Of a DNA stretch of 38,957 nt, positions 9,221-16,718 are shown piece by piece. Each line of letters starts with the position of its first letter. Positions within the stretch are counted from its first letter, which is position 1. Source of the DNA: Paludibacteraceae bacterium. Its GTDB lineage: Bacteria; Bacteroidota; Bacteroidia; Bacteroidales; Paludibacteraceae. The position numbers were made by a program, and so were the translations under genes. The notes under the pieces were generated by a model. The model was not told the origin of the DNA, made no database searches, and worked only from the letters and a program-made list of their open reading frames with translations. The stretch lies in assembly GCA_017444065.1 (NCBI GenBank), contig JAFSXJ010000077.1, positions 1 to 38,957 of the forward strand, in the 5' to 3' direction.

Positions 9221-9254
9221 CATTTACTATTTGGTCATTTACTATTTGGTCATT
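9221..9254. repeat. Heptad-type AT-rich intercistronic repeat, copy 2
   Basis: Two identical 15-nt units (CATTTACTATTTGGT) in tandem plus CATT. They fill the space between the sufE stop and the WYL-gene start, and the sufE stop codon (9250-9252) lies inside the repeat. Confidence 0.6.
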
Positions 9255-9666
9255 GATTGAGCAGTGCCAATGCGTAGAGTTTCATCTGCCGTAGCATGGC
9301 GGCGAGACCGTTGCTGCGCGTGGGTGAGAGATGCTCCTGCAGGCCTATCTCTTTGATAAAGTACAGGTCAGCATCCACTATGTCTTTCGGGGTCTGGTTG
9401 TTCAGCACATGCAGCAGCAGGGCTACTATACCCTTCACCAGTATGGCATCGCTGTCCGCCTGATAGACGAGCCGGCCGTCCTGCAGCGATGCTGTGAACC
9501 ACACCTGCGACTGACAGCCGTCAATCAGGTTCTGCCCGGTGCGCAGCTCTTCGGGAAACGGAGGCAGACCGCGGCCGTACTCCACAAGCAGTTCGTAACG
9601 ATCCATCCAATCGTCGAACATAGCGAACTCGTCGATGATTTCGTTCTGTATCTCGTTAATCGTCAT
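9250..9666 (-). CDS. sufE: SufE-family sulfur acceptor protein
   Basis: A 138-residue SufE-like protein. The hallmarks are MDRYELLVEYGRGLPPFPEELRTGQNLIDGC with the persulfide-accepting Cys (Cys51 in LIDGCQSQVW) and later GIVALLLHVLN and HLSPTRSNGLAAM. SufE takes sulfur from the cysteine desulfurase SufS and passes it to the SufBCD scaffold for iron-sulfur cluster assembly in the cytoplasm. Length is normal for the family. No other suf gene is in the window; it sits between aroK and the WYL regulator as part of a long minus-strand gene run. The last codons and the stop fall inside a tandem repeat. Confidence 0.94.
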   Translation of the reverse strand: MTINEIQNEIIDEFAMFDDWMDRYELLVEYGRGLPPFPEELRTGQNLIDGCQSQVWFTASLQDGRLVYQADSDAILVKGIVALLLHVLNNQTPKDIVDADLYFIKEIGLQEHLSPTRSNGLAAMLRQMKLYALALLNQ

Positions 9667-9712
9667 TGTTGTATAGAAGAAAGATAAAAGTCGAAAGGGA
9701 AAAGCCTAATTA

Positions 9713-10267
9713 CTATTCGCCGACAATCTTTGCATAGAGCATTTCTGCCAGTTGTTCATCTTCGGTACCGTCGAGCGGCATGTCAAGCGTTGCGGGTGCG
9801 TCAATGATGTAGTCCGCCTGCTCGTAGTATGGGATTCGCGCCTCCAGTTGCGGGGCAATCACTTCAAGAATCTCTCCCGCATCCTTGCCGTGCAGCAGAG
9901 GCCGTTCGCTCAGGTCGGTCAGTGCCAGACGCTCCGCCAGATGATGCGGATGCCATCGCAGATAGAACGATGTGCCGAGCTCCTTCAGGCACTCCATGTT
10001 GTCCTCCCAGCAGGGATAGCCTCCGCCGGTGGCATAGACGACCTTCTCTATCGGCAGTTCGGCGAGGTCCTCAACCACATACTTCTCCTTCCGCCGGAAC
10101 GCCTCGATGCCATAGGTGCGGATATAGTCTGCAGGCGAGAGACCGTGAATCTCGTGGAACGCCTCATCCAGATCGACGAAGTGCCATCCGAGCCGTTCGG
10201 CAAGCAGACGACCGACAGTTGTCTTGCCGGCACCCATGTAGCCTATGAGATAGACAGGATAGGACAT
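9713..10267 (-). CDS. aroK: Shikimate kinase
   Basis: A 184-residue kinase when started at the ATG at 10267 (MSYPVYLIGYMGAGKTTVGR). A longer in-frame extension exists but would run into the upstream gene, whereas this start lies 19 nt after that gene's stop. Walker A is GYMGAGKTT, the shikimate-binding aspartates are in FVDLDEAF, the Arg/Glu region is GIEAFRRKE and the glycine loop is ATGGGYPC; the lid Arg is in SERPLL. The enzyme phosphorylates shikimate in chorismate (aromatic amino acid) synthesis. It follows ispF and the DUF3256-like gene. The spacer holds a heptad repeat. Confidence 0.95.
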   Translation of the reverse strand: MSYPVYLIGYMGAGKTTVGRLLAERLGWHFVDLDEAFHEIHGLSPADYIRTYGIEAFRRKEKYVVEDLAELPIEKVVYATGGGYPCWEDNMECLKELGTSFYLRWHPHHLAERLALTDLSERPLLHGKDAGEILEVIAPQLEARIPYYEQADYIIDAPATLDMPLDGTEDEQLAEMLYAKIVGE

Positions 10268-10273
10268 CTTATT

Positions 10274-10303
10274 ATTTACCATTTGGTCATTTAGCGTTTT
10301 GCC
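10274..10303. repeat. Heptad-type AT-rich intercistronic repeat, copy 3
   Basis: Two related 15-nt units (ATTTACCATTTGGTC and ATTTAGCGTTTTGCC) between the DUF3256-like gene and aroK. The stop codon of the DUF3256-like gene (10287-10289) lies inside it, as for copy 2 and sufE. Confidence 0.55.
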
Positions 10304-10712
10304 ATCGGGAGGACTCATCCTCAACGAAGTTGTCCCGCCAGCGCAGTTCGCCGTTCTCCACATACGCCTCCGGCAGAATCATCGTGCGCGGTGTAGGAAT
10401 GTTACGGATGAGCGACCAATCTTCGGCATAGACGCGCGCAAACGAAGAGCACAGAGGCGCACACTGCGAACGTATCAGCAGCACGCTATCGCCCGGCTCG
10501 TAATAATAGAGGTCAATGTACGTGCTGTCTGTCAGGATGAACCGCGTGGTCTCGCCATGCTGTGTTATATTCAGGTCACCGCCGACAAGATACAGATACT
10601 CCTGCGGAAGAATCGAGCCATTGGCCCGAATCTTCATGTCCGTGTTCTGCGCCTTGAGCGAATAGCAGAACAGCAGGAAAAGCACCCATATTATCAGCGA
10701 ACGGCTGTTCAT
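10287..10712 (-). CDS. Exported DUF3256-like protein
   Basis: A 141-residue protein with an N-terminal signal sequence (LIIWVLFLLFCYSLKAQ). The part from FILTDSTYIDLYYYE through VLLIRSQCAPLCSSFARVYAEDW resembles the C-terminal half of DUF3256 proteins of Bacteroidales (pattern LTDSYI..., then C-P-C and a drift to W); this assignment is from memory and moderate. Two cysteines, in CAPLC, could form a disulfide outside the cytoplasm. Its start overlaps the ispF stop by 4 bases (ATGA), so it is translationally coupled to ispF. No function is known. The C-terminal end (SSRWQNAK) is encoded within a repeat. Confidence 0.7.
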   Translation of the reverse strand: MNSRSLIIWVLFLLFCYSLKAQNTDMKIRANGSILPQEYLYLVGGDLNITQHGETTRFILTDSTYIDLYYYEPGDSVLLIRSQCAPLCSSFARVYAEDWSLIRNIPTPRTMILPEAYVENGELRWRDNFVEDESSRWQNAK

Positions 10713-11179
10713 TGCAGCAATGCTATAGCGTATGCGGATATACCCTCCTTGCGTCCCACAAAACCGAGATGTTCGGTGGTGGTGGCTTTGACGTTGACCT
10801 GATCAGGCTGCACACCCATGACTTCAGCGAGTGTGCGCTGCATGTCGGGGATGAACGGCAGGAGCTTGGGGGCTTGCGCACAGACGGTGCAGTCACAGTT
10901 GCCTAACTCGTAGCCTGCCTCACGCACCATAGCCATGACGCGGCGAAGGAGAATCTTCGAGTCGATGCCCTCGTACTCATTGCCCTTGGTGTCCGGGAAA
11001 TGGTAACCTATATCCCGCATCGCTGCAGCGCCGAGTATGGCGTCACAGAGTGCGTGGATCAGAACGTCGGCATCGGAGTGACCTTCCAAGCCTAACTCAT
11101 ACGGAACGCAAATGCCGCCCAACCACAACCGGCGGTTGGGGGCAAATGCGTGAACGTCATAGCCAAAGCCTATTCGCAT
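10709..11179 (-). CDS. ispF: 2-C-methyl-D-erythritol 2,4-cyclodiphosphate synthase
   Basis: A 156-residue IspF. The start at 11179 gives MRIGFGYDVHAF, the invariant N-terminus with metal ligands Asp8 and His10; a TTG 12 nt upstream is less likely. The third ligand region and active site are GHSDADVLIHALCDAILGAAAMRDIGYHFPD, and the C-terminal signature is VKATTTEHLGFVGRKEGI. The enzyme forms the cyclic diphosphate intermediate of the MEP isoprenoid pathway. It starts 12 nt after the porV stop and overlaps the next gene by 4 nt, so it is tied into the porU-porV gene run. Confidence 0.97.
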   Translation of the reverse strand: MRIGFGYDVHAFAPNRRLWLGGICVPYELGLEGHSDADVLIHALCDAILGAAAMRDIGYHFPDTKGNEYEGIDSKILLRRVMAMVREAGYELGNCDCTVCAQAPKLLPFIPDMQRTLAEVMGVQPDQVNVKATTTEHLGFVGRKEGISAYAIALLQ

Positions 11180-11191
11180 GACAATTGACAA

Positions 11192-12421
11192 TTACTTCTT
11201 GTTATTAACCAAGTCTTTGATACCAGCCAGGTCAAAGCCGAGCGTGAAGCGCATCGTCTGATCCAAGGGGTTCGTCGGAGCGGTAGCAATCGTGTAGGCG
11301 AAGTCGAGCATGAAGATGGACAAGTGGAAACCTGCACCTACCTGCACCAGACGACGGTTACCCTTGATGAAGTCCTCGTGCGAGTAACCCAGACGAGCGA
11401 AGAACTGACGGTTGTAGGAATATTCGGCACCAATGCCCCATCCTACCTCTTTGAACTCCTCGGCAGCACCGCCCGGAGCGTCGGCGAACGACTGGAACAG
11501 TCCCGCCATCGAGTTCAGGTCGGAATATGCCTGGGTGGAATATTGGTTCGTGGTGGAGTTGTACGGGTCAGCGGGATCAAAGGTGATATTGCCGCCATCG
11601 TCCTTAGCGAACTTCGACTTCTTGGAGGGCACCATCAGTTTGCGTGCCTCAACGGTCATCTGCAGACGGTTGTAGTCGTCGAACGGAATCTCGTAGGCAG
11701 CACCCAGACGGAGCGTTGCAGGAATGAAATTACGCGTACGGTCGTTGTACGAGAGTTTGCCACCGAGGTTCTGCAGGTTAAGACCTGCGCTGATATAACT
11801 GTCGCCCATCGGCAATGAGATCGGTTGCTTGTAGTACACCGACACATCAGCAGCAGCGGTTACGGCAGGGTGATAAATCTCAGCGTTGTTGTCCGTGGAG
11901 GCCTTCATGCCGTTGGTCAGGTCGGAGTAGATGAACCGCAATGCCACACCCATCGACACGTACTCATGCAGTTTACGCGAATACGAGGCATCGAGTGAGA
12001 ACTCATGAGGACGCGCCTCGCCGAGCAGACGTGCCTCCTGGTCGGTCATACTAACCTCACCCATCGAGAAGTAAGTAAGTGACATGGCTACAGCCTGCAC
12101 ATCGTCCCACTTGTAGAAGCCGGAGATATAGGCGAGGTCAATATCGGTCACACCCAGTTTGCGCAACCAAGGGGTGTACGAAGCATTGATACCGCCGCGC
12201 ATGTCCATAAACGCGTACTTGGCGGGGTTCCAGTACTACGAGTTCATGTCAGGGTTGGTAGCCACGCCGGCGTCACCCATTGCCGCACCGCGGGCGTCAG
12301 GGGTGATACTAAGAGAAGGTTGACCTGTGATAATCGGGTTGTTGTAATCTGTTGGGAATTGTGCAACTGCCGGCATAACTGCCAGCATTGATGCTACGAT
12401 AACTAAAAAGGATTTTTTCAT
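11192..12421 (-). pseudogene. porV: PorV, T9SS outer membrane shuttle protein, interrupted by in-frame TAG
   Basis: Read through one stop, this is a 409-residue PorV/LptO-family beta-barrel. Residues 1-61 hold the signal peptide (MKKSFLVIVASMLAVMPAVAQ) and the family start (SLSITPDARGAAMGDAGVATNPDMNS). Codon 62 is TAG (12236-12238). The same frame continues at once as YWNPAKYAF and then the full barrel to GFDLAGIKDLVNNKK. A CAG-to-TAG change (Gln62) would explain it. An internal ATG at 12208 could only give a product without signal peptide. PorV carries T9SS cargo to the PorU sortase and is needed for T9SS function in studied species. It lies downstream of porU, as in Porphyromonas. It could be a real null allele, a suppressed stop, or a sequence error. 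Confidence 0.88.
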
Positions 12422-12457
12422 TTTATTGTTTAGTTTGTTTTTGTTTCTGTTGTGTTA

Positions 12458-12477
12458 ATCAGCCAAATTTGGCTGAT
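12458..12477. repeat. Intercistronic 20-bp palindrome, copy 3
   Basis: ATCAGCCAAATTTGGCTGAT, a perfect 10+10 palindrome, in the porU-porV gap 37 nt upstream of the porV start. Same family as 5053 and 6325. Confidence 0.75.
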
Positions 12478-12527
12478 GATTAAAACTTTCTTAGAGTTGC
12501 TTCATAGGCATTTTGTTTATATCTTTC

Positions 12528-12563
12528 AGCGCAGCGGTCTTTGTTCTTTGAGCGCAGCGGTCT
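12528..12563. repeat. 13-bp direct repeat after porU
   Basis: AGCGCAGCGGTCT occurs at 12528-12540 and 12551-12563 with a 10-bp spacer, immediately after the porU stop codon (12565-12567) on the minus strand. It is part of a 143-bp porU-porV spacer that also has the palindrome at 12458. Confidence 0.6.
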
Positions 12564-12564
12564 G

Positions 12565-15500
12565 TTATTTCTCTATCACTATCAGTTTGCCGGCTCTACC
12601 GGTCAGATCTCCATTGGTTGTGGTGAGCGATACGCGGTACATATATACTCCCGGCGTGAGGCGCGCATCGTCAATGCTGAAGGTGTACTGCTCAGTACCC
12701 TTGCGCTGAGCATGGTACACACGTTCGCCTTGCGGCGAGAATACGTACACGTTCATCTCCATCAGTTCGTCCGGCTGGTCATAATCAATGGTGAAGTGCA
12801 GCACCTCATTGACGCGCACGGGATTAGGATAACTCATTACGGAGTACATCGTCGGTTCCAATCCTTTCACCACTTCAAAGTTCAGCGACTTGGAAGAACT
12901 ATTGTTAAGCATGTCCCATGCGCGGAACGTCAGTGTGTGCGCCCCTTCCTCCAGTTCGTCCAGACGGTAGCTGACCTGTCCTGACTGATAGCTGCCGCTG
13001 GAAGCGTAGTAGTCGTTGACTACATACATCTTGTTCGGGTCAGCATCAATGGTCAGCAGCAGGTCGTGACCTATACCCGAACCGGCGGTATTGATTCCGT
13101 GTTCGTCATAGATGTCCGCGAAGAAGTGCGGCTGCTCAGTGGTCTTGTCGCCGTTGACGAAGCTTGGCGAATTGAGGTAGATGCGCAAATCCGGACCTAT
13201 GGTGTCAACTATCTCTACCGATGATGAACCGCCGACCACAAAGTCCTCATAGTGCCCTACTCCCTCGCCGTTGATGCTGTCCATAGCGTAGTAGGTGATA
13301 CGTCCGTTGCCGTAGTTGTAGCGGATATCCTTCGGCATCATAAACGTGTAGTTGAAATGCCCGTTTGTGACGCGTGCCTGCCCTTGGAACAGGGTGTTCG
13401 GGTAGTCATTATAGGTATGGAGGGTCTTTTTCTCCTCATCAGCCTCATCGTTGTCACGGGTGGTAATCTGCTGGAGCTTGTCCATGAGAGTGATGTTCAC
13501 GCTGCCATTGAACTCCTGTGCCGTGTCGCCGTCAGACGTCTCCACCCAACCGGTGAATGTATGCAGTGTCAGGGCGTTCAGCGTATCGGATGCCTGCTCG
13601 GTGCGCACACGGTAATCCGTCGGGTAATGCAATCGAATAGCCGGATCGCCGAGCAGGATATAGGACATTTTGTTCTCGTCAATGTTCCCCGTATTGTTCT
13701 TTGCCATGCGGCAAGCGTCGCCGATAGTCATATTGTAGGAGAAATCGTTCGTATGGCTGAACAGGGTGTCGCATAACTGTCGGTTGAGAACTCTGTTCTG
13801 GCTGGCATAGACCGTACGGCAAGCAGACATCACTGCTATAGCACCGCCGTCGGGATTGATGACGGCTTCCTCACTGGCACTCTGCTCATAGGCATCGAAG
13901 TGCGCGAAACCGCAGGTGGCTAACATCCAGAATCCCTGATTGGCATTGGTCATCATCCTGCAGTCGCGCAGGGTCAGAAGGGCTTCGGAGGAGATGTTGT
14001 TGTAGCCGCCGTGACCGGAGTAATCGAAGAACAGCACACCCTCGTTCAGCAGATTCAGGAAACGGTTCTTGGCCAACGGATAACTCTCGCCCGAGGCACT
14101 CGCCTCCTGCATGTAGGCGTCAAGATAAATCTTGTTCACCACCAGCGACTTGTTTTTTATCCGTACGCTCTCCGCCGCTTCGTCACCGATACGCGTATGC
14201 AGGTTGCCGTCGCCATCATCTGCCACGAACATCAGCTGCTGACGCCACTTGCCGGGATTGTCGTTGCGCAGGTATGTGGCGATTTTTCTTGCCACACCTT
14301 CAGCCGACGCCACGGATGAAACAGGCAGACGTCCGACGCCTATATCCATGCGGGCACTTGTATCGGAAGTGCCTTCGTCATCATCCAGAAAACCGAAGTA
14401 ATCATCTGACGCATAGGCTTTTGTCTCAATCTCGCTGTTCACCGCCTGATAGGTGAGCAGGGTGTTCGGTCCGGATGTGGGCATCAGTTTGCGGTTATCA
14501 TACGAACCGTCACCGAGCAGCAGCAGCCACTTGGGGCGGTTTGTAGCGCTTGTGGCGCGGTCGTACAGCATCTTCATAATCCAGCGATACGCCGTGGCGT
14601 CGGGTGTGCCCGACGAGAACTCGTTGAACACCTGCTGGTCGGTCACGATGGCTGTTGTGATGGCATCGTACTGCTCGTGAGCATCAGCAATGACCTGCGC
14701 GGCAGAGCGGAACTCTTCCGGACAGATTATTACCAGGTCGATGTTCTTCAGCGCATGCAGGTTCTGGTTAGCCACCTCACCCATCACTTGCGGCTTGCGC
14801 CAGCCGTCAGCCGTGTTCGGCTTGACGGCAAGAAGCGTCTGCAAGGTAGAGTTGTACCCCACATAACTCAGTGCAATGTTCAGCGTAGCAGGCTCACGCC
14901 CGGAAGGCACACGCGTAACATTACCGGGCACTGACACATCCCAAATCTCCGTGTCGTTAGATGCATTGTCAAGCGTGTAGCGTGTATTGCCGGCCTTGCC
15001 CAAGTGCTCGACGTTAGTCAGCAGCATCTCCTGTCCGCGCATCACCATCCGACAAGTGGCAGCCATCTCAATATAGTTGAGGTAACCGCGGCTGCCGGAC
15101 AGACTGTTGCTGTACGACAGGCTGAACACCTGCTCACCCGTGCCATCGGCGGGCAGGCTGAAGCGGTCATTGATGTTCTTCGTCGCTTTAGTATAGAAAT
15201 CGCTGACGCCTATCCCCTCTGTTATGCAGGTGAACCGGCTGTCGCCGACCGACATGGTAAAGGTCGAACTGTTCGTAGAGGCGGCAGCAACACGGCAGCA
15301 TATGTCCAGTTTCGAACCGGCGACTATATCACTGAACGGGAACGTGACCTGCAATTTCGACCTCGCGCTGTTCAGCTGTTCGCCGTAGAAAGTACGTCCG
15401 CCGCCCGCCTTGCCGGACGGTTCGACCAGATTGACGGAATCGAGGTCGTGAAGCATATAAGCCGTGTAGGTATCAGCGGCGTAAGCGGCATCCGTCAGAG

Positions 15501-15954
15501 CCTCGGCGTCCTGTATGAAACGCTGCTCGCCTGCGTCGTCACTCAGGAAATAATAGCCGTAACTGCTGTACGGGTTGCGCGTATGCACAAAATGACCGTC
15601 CTTATACTCCCAACTGTCCACGCCTTGGGCGTAGAACAGGATATAATCGCCTTTGCCGAACACGCCGTCCGAACCTTTGTTCATGTAGAACGCTACCGGC
15701 GGCAGGTCGTCAATCTTGTCGAGGCTGAAGTCCTGACTGAGCATCGCTCCACCGTAACCGTAGATTCGGACATCGGCGGGATTCAGTCCGGCGGATGCCA
15801 ATTCGTCATAAGTCAGGCAGTACACCCCGGACTCCTGCACGCGGATCTTCACCCACTTGCCGTTAGCCAGAACGGATTGCGAGGTGTAGGTATGCGCCGC
15901 GAAGCTTGCCAGGGCAAACGTCAACAGGCTTAGTATGATGGTCAGTCTTTTCAT
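12565..15954 (-). CDS. porU: PorU, T9SS C-terminal-signal peptidase (gingipain-like sortase)
   Basis: A 1129-residue protein, close to the ~1150 residues of known PorU. It has a signal peptide (MKRLTIILSLLTFALASFA), a long beta-rich N-terminal region, a gingipain-type (C25) catalytic domain (~400-775) and a C-terminal domain ending YPNPVRVNEVLHF...GVYMYRVSL...KLIVIEK. The catalytic pair is visible: His648 in FFDYSGHGG and Cys681 in LATCGFAHFD; LLLLGDGSYDN and YILLGDPAIRLHYP frame the fold. PorU removes the sorting tail of T9SS cargo and attaches the cargo to anionic LPS at the cell surface; PorV is its partner and is the next gene. Its start overlaps the upstream stop (ATGA). Confidence 0.96.
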   Translation of the reverse strand: MKRLTIILSLLTFALASFAAHTYTSQSVLANGKWVKIRVQESGVYCLTYDELASAGLNPADVRIYGYGGAMLSQDFSLDKIDDLPPVAFYMNKGSDGVFGKGDYILFYAQGVDSWEYKDGHFVHTRNPYSSYGYYFLSDDAGEQRFIQDAEALTDAAYAADTYTAYMLHDLDSVNLVEPSGKAGGGRTFYGEQLNSARSKLQVTFPFSDIVAGSKLDICCRVAAASTNSSTFTMSVGDSRFTCITEGIGVSDFYTKATKNINDRFSLPADGTGEQVFSLSYSNSLSGSRGYLNYIEMAATCRMVMRGQEMLLTNVEHLGKAGNTRYTLDNASNDTEIWDVSVPGNVTRVPSGREPATLNIALSYVGYNSTLQTLLAVKPNTADGWRKPQVMGEVANQNLHALKNIDLVIICPEEFRSAAQVIADAHEQYDAITTAIVTDQQVFNEFSSGTPDATAYRWIMKMLYDRATSATNRPKWLLLLGDGSYDNRKLMPTSGPNTLLTYQAVNSEIETKAYASDDYFGFLDDDEGTSDTSARMDIGVGRLPVSSVASAEGVARKIATYLRNDNPGKWRQQLMFVADDGDGNLHTRIGDEAAESVRIKNKSLVVNKIYLDAYMQEASASGESYPLAKNRFLNLLNEGVLFFDYSGHGGYNNISSEALLTLRDCRMMTNANQGFWMLATCGFAHFDAYEQSASEEAVINPDGGAIAVMSACRTVYASQNRVLNRQLCDTLFSHTNDFSYNMTIGDACRMAKNNTGNIDENKMSYILLGDPAIRLHYPTDYRVRTEQASDTLNALTLHTFTGWVETSDGDTAQEFNGSVNITLMDKLQQITTRDNDEADEEKKTLHTYNDYPNTLFQGQARVTNGHFNYTFMMPKDIRYNYGNGRITYYAMDSINGEGVGHYEDFVVGGSSSVEIVDTIGPDLRIYLNSPSFVNGDKTTEQPHFFADIYDEHGINTAGSGIGHDLLLTIDADPNKMYVVNDYYASSGSYQSGQVSYRLDELEEGAHTLTFRAWDMLNNSSSKSLNFEVVKGLEPTMYSVMSYPNPVRVNEVLHFTIDYDQPDELMEMNVYVFSPQGERVYHAQRKGTEQYTFSIDDARLTPGVYMYRVSLTTTNGDLTGRAGKLIVIEK

Positions 15955-16511
15955 TTGATTTTACAATATAACAGTTCATTTTCGCCGTTCATGCAGCGGA
16001 TAACATCATTCGTTTGCAGTTTCCACGGCTCCACGTTGTGCGCCACATAAATGAGGTCGCCCTGACGGATGGTCAGTAGTTCGCTGGCGCGCGCTACGGC
16101 TCGGTCAAACTCCTCTTGCAGGTCGTCCGTCCATGCCGTTTGTTCCAGCGTCTTCTCCCCGCGCTGCAGCAACCATGTGCCTGCGGGAGTATCCTGCCAC
16201 GCTCCGATGGCGAGCGAGCCTTCAAACGCTGACGCCTCCGTCCACGGCTGGCCTGCTGCCTTGGCGGCACACAACAGGTCTGCACCGAAGAAATCCATGC
16301 CCGCCGCCACGGCATCGTAGTATCGCGATGCAAAGCGCGGAGCAATACACTTGCCCAATCGCGATACACGCAACACCCAACAAGGCAAGCCTTGCAGGTC
16401 GCTTATCGCTTCCGGGACAAACAACGGCTTGCGGTTGACCGTCATCGAACTGTCGCTCTTCAGCAGCAGATTCTCACAGCCGTCGTAATATGTTATGCCT
16501 ACTATCTTCAA
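15951..16511 (-). CDS. Fumarylacetoacetate-hydrolase-fold protein, probably inactive
   Basis: A 186-residue protein resembling the small FAH-family proteins of Bacteroidota, which often sit beside porU. Recognisable parts are NRKPLFVPEAI, LRVSRLGKCIAPRFASRYYDAVAAGMDF and FEGSLAIGAW. The segment that normally carries the acidic metal ligands (E-x-E just before the RLGK block) reads GLPCWVLRVS here (residues ~41-50), with no acid, and the usual C-terminal GTP-x-GVG loop is replaced by AHNVEPWKLQ. That suggests loss of catalysis. It overlaps porU by 4 bases (ATGA) and is the first gene of the minus-strand run, with a promoter ~23 nt upstream. Confidence 0.7.
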   Translation of the reverse strand: MKIVGITYYDGCENLLLKSDSSMTVNRKPLFVPEAISDLQGLPCWVLRVSRLGKCIAPRFASRYYDAVAAGMDFFGADLLCAAKAAGQPWTEASAFEGSLAIGAWQDTPAGTWLLQRGEKTLEQTAWTDDLQEEFDRAVARASELLTIRQGDLIYVAHNVEPWKLQTNDVIRCMNGENELLYCKIK

Positions 16512-16533
16512 GGGCTTTACACAAAAAAGCCCA

Positions 16534-16565
16534 CAAAGATACTAATAATTTCTGATATTTGCAAG
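16534..16565 (-). promoter_or_regulatory. Bacteroidetes-type promoter of the FAH-porU gene run
   Basis: On the minus strand TATCTTTG (16534-16541) is preceded by a 20-nt gap and CTTG (16562-16565, one mismatch to TTTG). It fits the Bacteroidetes sigma factor consensus and places the transcript start a few bases before the ATG at 16511. Confidence 0.65.
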
Positions 16566-16621
16566 AGCACCGAAAGAATTGTACACTTTTTGACAAAATT
16601 CGACACTTTGCTTTGCATATG

Positions 16622-16656
16622 CGGGGTCCCCACAAACTTCATGCAGTGGGGTGTCA
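16622..16656 (+). repeat. Hairpin repeat (CGGGGTCCCC ... GGGGTG), copy 1
   Basis: CGGGGTCCCC is followed by a stem CCCCAC (16628-16633), a 12-nt loop and GTGGGG (16646-16651), then TGTCAG. It lies in the 207-bp spacer between der and the FAH gene. Copy 2 at 21242 has the same geometry with a compensatory base-pair change. No T-run follows on either strand. Confidence 0.65.
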
Positions 16657-16718
16657 GCGGAGGCAGGCTGAGCTTTAAGGTCGCAAAGCGGGCTTCAGCG
16701 CGATGCCTTGCCGAACGC

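Noticed and set aside
9713-10363. Longer shikimate kinase start at 10363
   Set aside because: It would add 32 non-conserved residues and overlap the upstream gene; the start at 10267 gives the conserved N-terminus.
12236-12238. TAG recoded to glutamine in this organism
   Set aside because: Several clearly complete genes (rpmF, the yceD-like gene, RsuA-type, SGNH, the PVGD protein) end in TAG, so TAG works as a normal stop.
16622-16656. Rho-independent terminator of der
   Set aside because: The stem is GC-rich but no T-run follows on either strand, and a homologous copy overlaps coding sequence at 21242.
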